Notes: a model not told the origin generated them from the letters alone. Numbered from the stretch's first letter, positions 16,247 through 26,565 are shown. The stretch is 38,179 bases of DNA from an uncultured Acidobacteriia bacterium (GCA_903929755.1 CAIYVZ010000042.1:1-38179); one strand, 5' to 3'. Program-made: numbers and translations.

Positions 16247-17653
16247 ATGCGATACCTACTGTTTCTAATCCCCGCACTTCTGGCCGCGCAAACCTATGAC
16301 ATAGTTCTGCAAGGCGGCCGTGTGATGGATCCCGAATCCGGCCTCGATGCGGTGCGTAGCGTAGGTATTGCCGGTGACAAAATTGTGGCGATTTCCACAG
16401 ATGTACTGCGCGGCAAGGTGGAAGTCGATGCCAACGGCCTGGTGATCGCGCCCGGGTTTATTGACCCCCACGCGCATGGCCAGACGTCCGAGAACTACCG
16501 CTACAAAGCCATGGACGGAGTCACCACCGCACTGGAACTCGAAGTCGGCGTCTCACCGGTAAGTGAGTGGTACACGGCGCGCGCAGGGAAGGCGTTGGTC
16601 AACTTCGGCGCAAGCGCGGGCCATATCCCGGCGCGCATGGCAGTCATGAAAGATACCGGCGAGTACTTGCCGCGAGACTCGGCGATGAATCGCGGAGCGA
16701 CCCCGGAAGAACAGAGAGCCATTCTCGCCGGAGTCCAGAAGGGATTGGATGAAGGGGCACTGGGGATGGGCTTAGGCTTGGCCTACGTTCCCACGGCGAC
16801 CCACGAAGAGGTTCTGGCCCTGTTTTACGCGGCCGCGAAATGGAAGCGCCCTGTCTTTGTTCACATGCGCGACGCGGGAACTGCTGCTCCGGGTATTTTT
16901 GAGTCGCTGCAGGAGGTAATTACGGACGCGGCTGCCGCCGGCACGCCTCTCCACATCGTGCACATCACCAGCATGGCCCAAGGGAAGACGCCGCAAGCAT
17001 TACGTGTGATTGAAGGCGCCCGTGCGCGCGGCCTGGACGTCACGACTGAAGCCTACCCCTACGTCGCGGGCCAGTCATCTCTCGAATCCGCACTCTTCGA
17101 TCCGGGTTGGCAAGCGAAACAAGGGGCGAGCTACTCCGACCTATTGTGGGTTGCCACCGGCGAACGTCTGAACAAGGAGTCCTTCGAGCGCTATCGCAAG
17201 CAGGGAGGTAGGGTCGTGATCTTCCAAAATACGGAAGAGACGGTGCGGACGGCATTGGCGCATCCACTCGTAATGATCGGCAGCGATGGCCGGATGGTGG
17301 ACGGCAAGGGGCACCCTCGCGGCGCAGGCACCTACGCGCGCGTACTCGGCAAATATGTTCGTGAAGACAAGGCACTCTCCCTGATGGATGCTATCCGCAA
17401 GTGCTCTCTTATGCCCGCGCAACGCCTCGAAGCCGTGACTCCGCAAATGCGGCAGAAAGGCCGCTTGAAAGTGGGTGCGGATGCCGACATCTCGGTCTTT
17501 GACCCCAACCGCGTCCTCGACAAAGCCACCTTCGAAAATCCTGGGCAGTATTCCGAGGGCTTTCGTTACGTGATAGTCAACGGAACCTTCGTCGTCCGCG
17601 AGGGCCGGTTGCAGGAGGGCGTCTCGCCGGGCCAGGGGATCCGCGCACAATGA
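16247..17653 (+). CDS. Exported D-aminoacylase-like amidohydrolase (N-acyl-D-amino-acid deacylase family)
   Basis: 468 residues with a signal peptide (MRYLLFLIPALLAAQ). Amidohydrolase features: H75 and H77 in APGFIDPHAHGQ, GVTTALELEVG at 91-101 with a Glu where D-aminoacylases often have a metal-binding Cys, His in FVHMRDAG and in IVHITSMAQG, and Asp in MIGSDGRM, followed by a C-terminal beta-sandwich strand set (GADADISVFDPNRV). The family releases the acyl group from N-acyl-D-amino acids. Divergent from the peptidase unit and converging on rarA with a 20-bp gap. With the neighbours it suggests use of D-amino-acid-containing peptides or wall fragments; the exact substrate is not known. Confidence 0.85.
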   Translation: MRYLLFLIPALLAAQTYDIVLQGGRVMDPESGLDAVRSVGIAGDKIVAISTDVLRGKVEVDANGLVIAPGFIDPHAHGQTSENYRYKAMDGVTTALELEVGVSPVSEWYTARAGKALVNFGASAGHIPARMAVMKDTGEYLPRDSAMNRGATPEEQRAILAGVQKGLDEGALGMGLGLAYVPTATHEEVLALFYAAAKWKRPVFVHMRDAGTAAPGIFESLQEVITDAAAAGTPLHIVHITSMAQGKTPQALRVIEGARARGLDVTTEAYPYVAGQSSLESALFDPGWQAKQGASYSDLLWVATGERLNKESFERYRKQGGRVVIFQNTEETVRTALAHPLVMIGSDGRMVDGKGHPRGAGTYARVLGKYVREDKALSLMDAIRKCSLMPAQRLEAVTPQMRQKGRLKVGADADISVFDPNRVLDKATFENPGQYSEGFRYVIVNGTFVVREGRLQEGVSPGQGIRAQ

Positions 17654-17673
17654 AGATGAAAACCCACGTCCTG

Positions 17674-18957
17674 TCAGCCCTTCTTTCCCCGCCGCGCTCG
17701 GATCTCATCCAGCCGTTCCTTGATCCGCTTCTCCATCCCGCGCTCCGTCGGGTGATACCACTGCCGCCCCACCAGCGCATCCGGTAAACAATCCATCTCG
17801 TTCATGGCATCCGCATACTGGTGCGCATGCTGGTACCCGTCCCCATACCCCCACGTCTTCATCGCCTTCGTAGACGCATTCCTCAGATGCATCGGCACCG
17901 GCTCCGCCCTCCCCTGCCGAACTTCCTGCATCACCTCGCCCAGCGCCTTATAAGAAGCGTCCGACTTCGGCGCAATCGCCAGATACAGCACCGCCTGGGC
18001 AATCGCCAGATCCCCTTCCGGCATCCCCAGAAAATGCACAGCCTGCTGCATCGCCATACACTGTTCCAGCGCCCGTGGATCCGCCAGCCCGATATCCTCC
18101 ACGGCGATCCGCACCACTCGCCGTGCGATATACATCCGGTCTTCACCCGACTCCAGCATCCGCCCCAGCCAGTACAACGCCGCGTCCGCATCGCTCGACC
18201 GCACCGACTTATGCAGCGCCGAGATCAGGTTGTAATGCTCCTCGCCGCCCTTGTCGTAAAGCAGAACCTTCTTACCCAGCGTGTCGGCCAGAACCTCATC
18301 TGTAATCACGCCGCTCGGATAAGCCGCCGCAGCCGCCACTTCCAGCGTGTTGTAGGCCGACCGCGCGTCGCCATTCGCAGCGTTCGCAATCTTCTCCAGA
18401 ACCTCGGGCGTCGCCGTCCCGTGTACCTTCTTCAGCGCACGCTCCAGCAACTTGACGATCTCTTCATCCGTCAAAGCCCGCAGCATGTAAACCTTCGACC
18501 GCGACAAAAGCGCCGCATTCACTTCGAACGAAGGGTTTTCCGTGGTCGCGCCAATCAGTACGATATCCCCGCGCTCCACATACGGCAGAAACGCATCCTG
18601 CTGCGCCCGGTTGAAGCGATGAATTTCGTCCACGAACAGAATCGTCCGCCGCCCCAGCGCCCGGAACCGCTCGGCATCCACCATCACGGCCTTGATCTCT
18701 TTAATGCCGGAGAGCACCGCCGAAAAAGGCAGGAACTCGCTCTTCGTCATCTGCGCCACAATCTGCGCCAGTGACGTCTTGCCCACCCCCGGCGGGCCCC
18801 ACAAAATAATCGACGTCAGCTTATCGCTTTCAATCTGCCGCCGCAGAGGTTTCCCGGGACCAAGAATATGCTCCTGACCCGCGTAATCATCCAGCGTTTC
18901 CGGCCGCATCCGGTCCGCCAGTGGACGAGGCCCCGCCGGTTGCGCAAACAGACTCAT
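17674..18957 (-). CDS. rarA: Replication-associated recombination protein A (RarA/MgsA AAA+ ATPase)
   Basis: Clamp-loader-like AAA+ ATPase that acts at stalled replication forks. 427 residues: N-terminal [19 protein letters not shown] typical of the family, Walker A GPPGVGKT at 54-61, Walker [15 protein letters not shown] with D110-E111, sensor 1 [11 protein letters not shown], then the C-terminal tetramer domain ([20 protein letters not shown] and the W-G-Y region). Full length, all motifs intact. Start overlaps the upstream methyltransferase stop by 4 bp, so the two are co-translated. Confidence 0.96.
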   Translation of the reverse strand: MSLFAQPAGPRPLADRMRPETLDDYAGQEHILGPGKPLRRQIESDKLTSIILWGPPGVGKTSLAQIVAQMTKSEFLPFSAVLSGIKEIKAVMVDAERFRALGRRTILFVDEIHRFNRAQQDAFLPYVERGDIVLIGATTENPSFEVNAALLSRSKVYMLRALTDEEIVKLLERALKKVHGTATPEVLEKIANAANGDARSAYNTLEVAAAAAYPSGVITDEVLADTLGKKVLLYDKGGEEHYNLISALHKSVRSSDADAALYWLGRMLESGEDRMYIARRVVRIAVEDIGLADPRALEQCMAMQQAVHFLGMPEGDLAIAQAVLYLAIAPKSDASYKALGEVMQEVRQGRAEPVPMHLRNASTKAMKTWGYGDGYQHAHQYADAMNEMDCLPDALVGRQWYHPTERGMEKRIKERLDEIRARRGKKG

Positions 18958-19763
18958 GCCCGGAAAACTCCACGCTGGCGGCTCGCCTCATAGAGCAGAA
19001 TCGCTGCCGCCACCGAAGCGTTCAGGCTCTCCACCTTCTGCGTGGCAATGCTGATCGGCGTCGATGCCTCCTGCAACACAAGCCCCACGCCGTGACCCTC
19101 ATTTCCAATCACCAGCGCCACGGGGCCGGTCAGTTTCACCGCGCTCGCCATCGACACGTTCTCTGACCACGGCATCGCCACCCAGGACGCACACCGATGG
19201 GCTGCCAGCAACGCCACCACTTCTTCCGTCTCCAGCCCCGAGACACAAGGTAGCCGGAACAGGGACCCCGCCGAAGCCCGCAGCGTCCGCGGATGATGCA
19301 GCCCCACGGTCCCCCTGGCGAAGACAATCCCCGTTGCCCCAAAGGCCTCCGCCGCGCGTGCGATCGCCCCGGCATTTCCCGGATCCTGCACACCGTCCAG
19401 AACCACCACCAGAGGTCTGCCTGTGAACAAGTCTTCGGGCGTCCACTCCGGCGGTTCCACTAAAGCCATTACGCCCTGCGGCGTCTCGGTCGCCGATAAC
19501 GCCACAAACTGCGCGTCCGGCAAAGTAATGATGCGCGATAAAGTCAACTTCTCCAGCAGCCCCGCCATCGCCCGGCCCGCCGATGCAGAAAGCAGAACCG
19601 CCGGAATACGGACCTCACTCCGGATCGCCTCTTCCAGCAAGTGGACGCCTTCTGCCACGGCCAGGCCCGAAGCGGTCAGCGTCCCTTTCGTAATCGCCCG
19701 TCGCACGTCCTTCAGCAGCGGATTGGCATGGCTCGTTATGGTTTCAATTTGTTGCACTGTCAC
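18954..19763 (-). CDS. TrmH/SpoU-family RNA 2'-O-methyltransferase
   Basis: Probably methylates a ribose in rRNA or tRNA with S-adenosylmethionine. 269 residues: an N-terminal substrate-binding part (ITSHANPLLKDVRRAITKG), motif 1 LDGVQDPGNAGAIARAAEAF from about 122 with N130, motif 2 LVIGNEGHGV, and motif 3 VESLNASVAAAILLYEASRQ, which form the trefoil knot. The length and N-terminus fit the 23S rRNA RlmB/TsnR-like group, but the exact target base is not readable. First gene of the two-gene unit with rarA; divergent from the TonB receptor gene (122 bp between). Confidence 0.92.
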   Translation of the reverse strand: MTVQQIETITSHANPLLKDVRRAITKGTLTASGLAVAEGVHLLEEAIRSEVRIPAVLLSASAGRAMAGLLEKLTLSRIITLPDAQFVALSATETPQGVMALVEPPEWTPEDLFTGRPLVVVLDGVQDPGNAGAIARAAEAFGATGIVFARGTVGLHHPRTLRASAGSLFRLPCVSGLETEEVVALLAAHRCASWVAMPWSENVSMASAVKLTGPVALVIGNEGHGVGLVLQEASTPISIATQKVESLNASVAAAILLYEASRQRGVFRA

Positions 19764-19885
19764 CCGTTTCGTAACTCAGGATACCGCCCCACCGCATACC
19801 GCAATTTCGCAACCTTCTTTACCTGGTCACCTGGTGGCATTCTGTAAGGGTTTGTGATAACCTAGCCTACGCGAACGGGAGCATT

Positions 19886-22800
19886 ATGCGTAACTTCTTG
19901 ATTTTATTGGCATCTGCCATTGCAGTTTATGCCCAAATCGGTACTTCCACAATAGCTGGCCGCGTTACCGACAGTTCCAGCGCCGTCGTGCCTGGTGTCA
20001 AAGTCACGGTCGTCCAGAAGACCACCAATTTCAGCTATTCTGCGACCACTAATTCGGACGGCATTTACCGCGTCCCCTCACTCCAGCCTGGCACCTATTC
20101 GATCACTTTCGAATCCACCGGCTTTAAGAAATCCGTCCATGACGACGTTGATCTCCAGACCGGTAACACCCTTGCCGTGGATGCAGCCATGCAGATCGGA
20201 CAGATCTCTGAATCCGTCGAAGTTACCGGTGCCAGCGAACTCCTCCAGACCGAAACATCTACTACCGGTACCGTGATGAGCGGCAGCGTTCTCTACGAAC
20301 TCCCGCTCTACCAGCGCTACGTGAACGCCACGCTGAACCTCGTCCCCGGCATGTCCTCCGGCGGCTTCGCATACGGCGGAGATCTGGGTTCTTACCACCT
20401 TGCCGGGCAGCGCAACGGTGCCATCGGCATCTTCGAGGATGGAGTCAATGGTAACGACCAGCAGGGCGGCACCGGCACCATCAAGCCCCTCCAAAACTCC
20501 GTCGCCGAAGTCAACGTCCTCACCACTGTTCCCCCCGCCGAATACGGGCACTCCGCCGGCGGCGTCATCAGTGTTGTTAAGAAGTCGGGCACCAACGAGC
20601 TTCACACGATGGCCTCCTTCTTCGGCCGTACGCGCAGCCTGCAGCACCGCCGCTACTTCGACTTGAAGCGTACCTCCGACGTCCTGCCCGGTCGCCCCAA
20701 TGGCCTCCCGGTGTTCTTCATGCAGCCCGACGGCAACGTTAGCGGCCCGGTCGTCATCCCTCATTTCTACAACGGCAAGAACAAGACCTTCTTCTTCTTC
20801 GGCTACCAGCGCCTCCACGAAAAGAAGTACGCGCAGGTCTTTACCACCACGCCCACTTCCGAAATGCTCGGCGGCGACTTCAACTTCCCGGGCGTTAATG
20901 CCAATGCGATTTTCGATCCCTCCACCACACGGAACGTTGGGGGCGTCTGGTCCCGCGATCCCTTCGTCGGCAACAAGATTCCGCTCAGTCGCTTTGACCC
21001 TGTTGCGTCCAAAATCCTCGCCGCATCCCCGTGGGTGCTGCCCAACAACGGGAACTCGTTCACCAGCACCGGCCCCAGCAACAATGTACTCGCCGATGAG
21101 TTTGCCCGGACCTATTTCAACGATTACAACGTCCGCATCGACCACCAGTTCTCGCAGAAATTCAAGATCTACGGCAGCTTCACCGAAAACGACCAAAGCG
21201 GTTACGCACGCCCCGTACTATTTAAAGGTGATTTCGTACCGTTCGATGCCTCCACCGGCAACTGGACGCCGTTCACGCAGAACAACTCCTCCCTGGGCTA
21301 TACCTGGACCGCCAGCCCCAACCTCATCAACGATTCGCGCGTCGGCTACTTCCGGCGTCGTAACGATACGGTCGTTCCATCCTTCGGCGGCGGCTGGCCG
21401 GCGAAACTCGGCATCCCGAATGTCGATAATGCTCTGATGCCGAACTTCGGCGTGTACGGCATTACCGGCGCCACTCCGAACAAGACCGTGAATGAGACCT
21501 TTTCGTTCCGTAACGACACCACCTGGGTCAAGGGGCAACACGCCTTCAAGGTGGGCTACGAGATTCTCCACTTCAAGCTGAACTCCGCCAACTTCGCCCG
21601 GTTCTCCTCGTTCGACTTCTCCAACGTCACCTCCGGCCTCCAGGCGAACGGCAACACTGTCGCCAACACCGGTATCACCTTCGCCGGCTTCCTGACCGGC
21701 GCTGTTCGCACCGCAACCTTTAACGGAGAACTCACCAGCTGGCTGCCGCGTTCCGACATCAACAGTTTCTACGTGCAGGACGACTGGAAGATTACTCCAA
21801 CACTCACGGCCAACATTGGCGTTCGCTACTCCAATGAAAGCCCCTTCAACACGAAGTACGGTGCCATGAGCAGCTTCGACCCCGCAGGTACCGATAGTCT
21901 CACCGGTGGCAAGGGCGCTATTATCCACCCGAAGTCAATTGCTGGCCGCGATAACAACAACTTCAATCCCCGCCTCGGTCTTTCCTGGCATGCCATGCCG
22001 AAGTTCGTGGTTCGTGGTGGCATCGGTATGAACACCGTCGATATCAAGTTCCCCCAGGGTCGCGGCCAGTTCGACGAATATACCGCAACTTCCACCCAAC
22101 AGGCGGCGGTGGGCGATCCCTCTCCCATCTTTCGACTCAGCCAGGGTCCATCTTCTGTGAAGTTCGTCGTACGGCCCGATGGCACCTCGCCCTTCCTTAC
22201 CTCCACCGCCAACTACAGCGGGCGCAACGTCCAGTGGTGGGATAAGAACCTGCGCAATCCCTACGTCGTCAACTTCAACATGAGTGCGCAGTATGAACTT
22301 CGCCGAAACTACCTCATCGAACTCAGCTATCAGGGTTCCGCAGGTGTCGGCCTGCTCGAAACATGGGAAGCCAATACCTTCCCCATCGATGTAACCCCAC
22401 GTTGCAGAATCAGGTTCTCGCGGCCTCGCAGAACTATCGCCCCTTCCCCTCCTTCGGCAACATTTCCTATCGCTCAAACACGGGTCACAGCACTTTCCAC
22501 TCCGGCACCATCAAGGTGGAGAAGCGTATGTCCGACGGTCTCTATTTTCAGACCTTCTACACGCTGGCCAAAGCAATCGATTCACAGGACACCGATAACT
22601 CCGGTTCCGGCGTTGCGCCCATTCAGAATCGTGGCCTCGAAAAGGGTCGCGCCGGCTTCGACCGCAAGCACCGCTATGTTGGCGTCCTCAACTACGAACT
22701 GCCTTTCGGGGCAGGGAAGAAGTGGGCCACCGGCAAGTGGGGCAAGATGCTTCTCGGAGGCTTCGAACTCTCCTGGATCGAAACCCATGAAAGTGGGAAC

Positions 22801-23328
22801 CCCATCACTTTTGGCTACACGGGCAGCCCGTTCAACTACTACCCCGGCTTCGCAGGCAATGGCCGTCCCGACATCACCGGACCCATTTCCATTCGCGACA
22901 ACTGGTATGACCTCGGCGGCGACCGTTTTGTGAACGGCAACATTAACTCTGTCTACTCCGGCGCCAATAACGGCCTCGCCAACTTCGCCTACCCCGGCGG
23001 TTGCGGGACGGCCACCACCATCCCGGCAGGCTTTGACCGAACGAAGTGCGATTTCCGCATCGGCAATCTCGGACGCAACACCATCGACGGTCTGCCGCTA
23101 CGCTGGTCCCAGGCTTCCGCCCAGAAGAACTTCATTTTCAAGGAAAAATACAGGGCACAGCTTCGCTGGGATATGCAGAACATCTTCCACCGCTACAATT
23201 TCAACACCCCCACATCAACGGTCGATTTCCGCAACCCCGCCCAGTTTGGCAAGGTTTCGAGCGACCCCACCACGGCCTCGCTGGGGGGCCAGCCCCTCAT
23301 GAACCTGACCCTCATGGTTCAGTTCTAA
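19886..23328 (+). pseudogene. Oar-like TonB-dependent receptor, interrupted by one -1 frameshift near 22391
   Basis: Outer-membrane receptor for uptake of an unknown ligand. The first frame (19886 to about 22393) starts with signal peptide MRNFLILLASAIAVYAQ, a carboxypeptidase-regulatory-like domain (IAGRVTDSSSAVVPGVKVTV), a plug region (VSVTGASELL-like stretch, GVISVVKKSGTNELH) and barrel strands. After EANTFPIDV the protein loses similarity, while the next frame continues it with NPTLQNQVLAASQNYRPFPS through to the end MNLTLMVQF, whose last Phe is typical of barrel proteins. One missing base around 22390-22394 explains this. The joined protein would be about 1,147 residues, normal for the family. 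Both parts are otherwise open and free of stops, so this is either a very recent mutation or a sequencing/assembly error. A strong terminator follows at 23351. Confidence 0.88.
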
Positions 23329-23350
23329 CTGTCCGCAGATTCCAGCAATT

Positions 23351-23386
23351 AAAGGGGCGGCGAATCACTTCGTCGCCCCTTTCATT
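23351..23386 (+). terminator. Intrinsic terminator after the TonB receptor gene
   Basis: AAAGGGGCGGCGAA (23351-23364) pairs with TTCGTCGCCCCTTT (23369-23382) around the loop TCAC, a 14-bp stem. It lies 22 bp past the receptor stop and before the YdcF-like gene. The following T-run is short (TTTCATTG). Confidence 0.85.
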
Positions 23387-23413
23387 GTTGATGACAACAC
23401 CCCGGCTTACAAT

Positions 23414-24022
23414 ATGGAGATCGGACTGGCATATATTAAACGCGGCATCACCCTTTTCGCACTGGCGCTGATCGCGTTTCTGCTTACCTATCTGACAGCG
23501 CTTTCTATCCGCATTGAGCGCGAAAGCCACATAGACGACGCGCACCAGGCCGATGTCATCCTCGTGATGGGAGCTGCCGAGTATCGCGGCCATCCCTCTC
23601 CCATCCTCAAGGCGCGTCTCGACCATGCTCTGGAACTTTATACGAAGAAACTGGCGCCGTACATCCTTACCACCGGAGGTCCCGGCGGCGACCCCTCCTT
23701 CACCGAAGGCGGAGTTGGCCGCTCATACCTGATCGACCGCGGCGTCCCCGCTGAATCAATCATCGTTGAGGACCAGGGCGATTCCACCGGCATGTCCTTG
23801 TCCGCCGCCGCCGAAATCCTTCGCCGCATGAGCCTCCGTTCCACCATTGTCGTCAGCGACGGCTACCACGTGTTTCGTGTAAAGCGCATGCTGCAGCAGG
23901 AAGGCTTCACTGCCTGGGCATCCCCCCGGCAGGCCGGTGAAATCGGCCCCCTGAAACTCTGGTGGCTCTGCTTCCGCCAGGCCATCGGTTATGGTCTCTG
24001 GCGCGTCGGCGTACGGATCTAG
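23414..24022 (+). CDS. YdcF/SanA-like membrane protein (DUF218)
   Basis: 202 residues. One membrane helix near residues 10-32 (GITLFALALIAFLLTYLTALSI) anchors a DUF218 domain: ADVILVMGAAEYRGHPSP, ARLDHALELYTKKLAPYILTTGG, a SYLIDRGVPAESIIVEDQG block and STIVVSDGYHVFRVKRML. Proteins of this family are linked to envelope maintenance and vancomycin resistance (SanA) or bind S-adenosylmethionine (YdcF), without a settled reaction. Its stop TAG directly abuts the stop of the convergent quinoprotein gene, with no bases between. Start ATG at 23414 follows the receptor terminator, so it likely has its own promoter. Confidence 0.88.
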   Translation: MEIGLAYIKRGITLFALALIAFLLTYLTALSIRIERESHIDDAHQADVILVMGAAEYRGHPSPILKARLDHALELYTKKLAPYILTTGGPGGDPSFTEGGVGRSYLIDRGVPAESIIVEDQGDSTGMSLSAAAEILRRMSLRSTIVVSDGYHVFRVKRMLQQEGFTAWASPRQAGEIGPLKLWWLCFRQAIGYGLWRVGVRI

Positions 24023-26335
24023 CTAAAGTCCGAACGCCACGATATTTCCACCCGAAGCAATCGCCACATACTGCCGCCCGTTCACCATGTAGGTGATCGG
24101 CGACGCCTTCCATGGGTTTCCCGTGTTGAAGTGCCAGAGCGTTGCCCCGGACTTCCCGTCCACCGCCGCAAAACTCCCGCCCGTTTCTCCATAGAAAACC
24201 ACACCGCCAGCCGTTGACAGGACGCCGGAATAATTTGATTCCGGGGCCCCCACCTGCGGAACCTCCCAGACAATCCGACCCGTCTGATAATCGATGGCCC
24301 GCAGGAATTTCTCCGCTGGATCTTTGGGATCGCGATAGGGCTCGAAGCCGCCCGCCTTCGTCTTTTGGTAGATATTGCAGTCTTCCACGGCCATGGTGTA
24401 GAACAGGCCAGCCGTTGGATTAAACGCCGTGGAATACCAGTTTGTGGCCCCACGCACCGCCGGGCACGTCTTCGTCCCGCCCTTCGTGGGTTGATTGCCT
24501 TCCAGCAGTACGGGACGCCCATCCGCCCCAATTCCGCTTGCCCAGGTCAGCTTCCGGACAAACGGTTTGCCCAGCAGGAATTCTCCCGTCACACGATCCA
24601 AAACGTAGAAGAACCCATTCCGGTTCGCCTGCAGCAACAACTTCCGGTCCCGGCCCTGAAACATGGCGTTCACCAATACGAACGGTTCGGTTGCGTCCCA
24701 ATCATGCAGATCGTGCGGCGTGAACTGATAGTGCCACTTCAGGACGCCCGTCTTCGGGTCCAGCGCCAGCACGCAATTCGTGTAGAGATTGTCGCCTTCG
24801 CGCTCATCGCCATCCGTATCGGGATACGGATTCCCGGTCGGCCAGTAGAGCAGCCCGGTCTCCGCATCGTAGGATCCCGAAGTCCACGTGGCACCGCCGC
24901 CAACCTCCAGCGCCGACCCTTTCCAGGTCTCCGAGCCCTTCTCCCCGCGCTTGGGAATCGTGAAGAATCGCCAGACCTGTTCGCCCGACGATGCCTTGTA
25001 CGCCGTCACGTAGCCCCGCAGCGGTCCGTCGCCACCGGCAACACCCGCAATCACCAGATCGCCGACGACGAGCGGCGCACCGGTCGACCCGAACGCCCCC
25101 TTACCCTCCCGCATATCGATATCCCACATCAAAGCGCCCGTCACCCGGTTGATGGAAATCAGGTGCGCGTCGTCGGTGGCAAAGAACACGCTTCGGCCCA
25201 GCAGCGCGGCACCACGATTCGCCCCCTTCGCCGCGTCGCCTGCAATCGTGGCACCGGAATTTCGCGGACGAGAATAACACCAGATCGTCCGCCCCGCTGC
25301 GGCGTCCAAAGCGCACACCTGATTCGGAGCCGTCACGTACATCACGCCGTCCGCAACCAACGGAGTAGTCTCCAGCCCCTGGTAATCGGTGGACCACATC
25401 CACTTCGCCTGCAGTTGCCCCACATTATCCGCAGTGATCTGAGAAAGCGAAGAGTGCCGATTCCCGTTCAGCGCTCCGTTATGGGTGGGCCATTCGCCCA
25501 TCGCCGGCGTCAAAATCTCGTCCATTTCGCGTTGCACTACCGGCGTGGCCGATGGAACCGGCCCCAACGGAATCCCGCCCTGCCGTGCCAAATACGCCAC
25601 CAGGTTCTGCCACTGCGCCGCTGGCCCGGTAAACGCGGGCATCGCGGAGCCCTGCTCCCGAGTCACGGAACTGTACTGGGAATCATTGAGCAGGCGCAAT
25701 CCGCCAGCGGGAACCTGTAGCTGGAGGTCGTGCTTCCCCTGCGCCCGCGCATAGCCACGCAGGGTCTCGCCCGACTTCAGCTTCACCGTTACCAACCCCC
25801 AGCGCCCATCGGAACAAAACGCCCACCCCGGGCACCCCTCGGCATTGCGGACCCCAGTGCGCGACGCAGGGTCCAAAAGGCTCTGTTCCAGTTCCGGACG
25901 CGTCAACTCTCGTGCAACCCCTGACAAATCCGGGCCGTTTACCCCGCCACGCCCATGCACCATGTGGCAAGATCCGCACTTGCCGGTACCGAAGAACAAA
26001 GCTTCCCCCGCCGCAACATCACCCCCTGCCGCAACGTCAAACGCCGAGGCATTGAAGCTTCTTATGTAGCGAGCCAGCGGAGCCAGTTCCGCCTCCGGTA
26101 ACGCAAACGCCGGCATCCCACCCGGAGCGCCATCACGGATTAAGTCATGAATCTGAGCCTCGCTGCGCCGTCGCAGACTCCGTCGATTGAGCAGCGAAGG
26201 TCCGCGATCGGTTCCGGTTAAACCAGCGCCATGGCACCCCGAACAGAGACGGTTAAAGGTCTGCTCAGGAGTCTGCGCCTGTACGAGCGGCAGAAATAAG
26301 ACCAGGTAAAGGGAGAGGGTACGAAGGCTGTGCAT
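24023..26335 (-). CDS. Exported quinohaemoprotein: two N-terminal c-type haem domains plus PQQ beta-propeller
   Basis: Likely a periplasmic PQQ-dependent dehydrogenase that oxidises an alcohol, sugar or similar compound and passes electrons through its own haems. I place the start at the ATG at 26335 (MHSLRTLSLYLVLFLPLVQAQ, a good signal peptide); a TTG 12 bases upstream is possible. Haem sites are CSGCH (31-35) with a Met candidate in GGMPAF, and CGSCH (120-124) within a segment like the haem-binding domain of planctomycete proteins (TIGR02603-like). The propeller follows (WPTHNGALNGNRHSSL; GGGATWTSGSYDAETGLLYW; HDLHDWDATEP; AIDYQTGRIVWEV). I see no adjacent Cys-Cys pair as in methanol dehydrogenase. 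The haem domains are at the N-terminus, the reverse of classical quinohaemoprotein alcohol dehydrogenases. Substrate unknown. Confidence 0.88.
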   Translation of the reverse strand: MHSLRTLSLYLVLFLPLVQAQTPEQTFNRLCSGCHGAGLTGTDRGPSLLNRRSLRRRSEAQIHDLIRDGAPGGMPAFALPEAELAPLARYIRSFNASAFDVAAGGDVAAGEALFFGTGKCGSCHMVHGRGGVNGPDLSGVARELTRPELEQSLLDPASRTGVRNAEGCPGWAFCSDGRWGLVTVKLKSGETLRGYARAQGKHDLQLQVPAGGLRLLNDSQYSSVTREQGSAMPAFTGPAAQWQNLVAYLARQGGIPLGPVPSATPVVQREMDEILTPAMGEWPTHNGALNGNRHSSLSQITADNVGQLQAKWMWSTDYQGLETTPLVADGVMYVTAPNQVCALDAAAGRTIWCYSRPRNSGATIAGDAAKGANRGAALLGRSVFFATDDAHLISINRVTGALMWDIDMREGKGAFGSTGAPLVVGDLVIAGVAGGDGPLRGYVTAYKASSGEQVWRFFTIPKRGEKGSETWKGSALEVGGGATWTSGSYDAETGLLYWPTGNPYPDTDGDEREGDNLYTNCVLALDPKTGVLKWHYQFTPHDLHDWDATEPFVLVNAMFQGRDRKLLLQANRNGFFYVLDRVTGEFLLGKPFVRKLTWASGIGADGRPVLLEGNQPTKGGTKTCPAVRGATNWYSTAFNPTAGLFYTMAVEDCNIYQKTKAGGFEPYRDPKDPAEKFLRAIDYQTGRIVWEVPQVGAPESNYSGVLSTAGGVVFYGETGGSFAAVDGKSGATLWHFNTGNPWKASPITYMVNGRQYVAIASGGNIVAFGL

Positions 26336-26389
26336 AAAGGGAGGCAAAGGTTATCCTATCGCGCCCCCGTGACTTCCCGCCTCCAAAGC

Positions 26390-26422
26390 AAAAAGGCCCG
26401 CAGCCTGATGAAGGCACGGGCC
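26390..26422 (-). terminator. Intrinsic terminator downstream of tRNA-Ser
   Basis: On the minus strand GGCCCGTGCCT pairs with AGGCTGCGGGCC (one T-T mismatch) around the loop TCATC, followed by TTTTTG. It begins 17 bases after the tRNA 3' end and ends its transcript before the quinoprotein gene. Confidence 0.85.
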
Positions 26423-26438
26423 AAACTTACAGAACTTA

Positions 26439-26528
26439 TGGCGGCGGGGGTGAGATTCGAACTCACGGTACCCGTTAAGGTACGACGGTTTTCAAGACCG
26501 CTGCCTTAAACCGCTCGGCCACCCCGCC
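26439..26528 (-). tRNA. tRNA-Ser (anticodon UGA)
   Basis: 90 nt on the minus strand. The acceptor stem GGCGGGG pairs with CCCCGCC, discriminator G, and CCA is encoded (complement of 26439-26441). The anticodon stem GCGGT/ACCGT frames the loop CTTGAAA, giving anticodon TGA for UCA codons. A long variable arm (GTACC/GGTAC) marks class II serine tRNA, and the T arm carries GTTCGAATC. 37 bp separate it from the lectin-like gene on the same strand. Confidence 0.97.
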
Positions 26529-26565
26529 ACACTTTTTCAGTATAGCGGGATGGCTGCGGGAAACT

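Noticed and set aside
24365-25720. 451-codon frame antisense to the quinoprotein
   Set aside because: Arg/Pro-rich shadow; the opposite strand has haem and propeller motifs.
26439-26528. tRNA-Ser as an attachment site for an integrated element
   Set aside because: No integrase, no repeated tRNA 3' end and no foreign-looking genes next to it.
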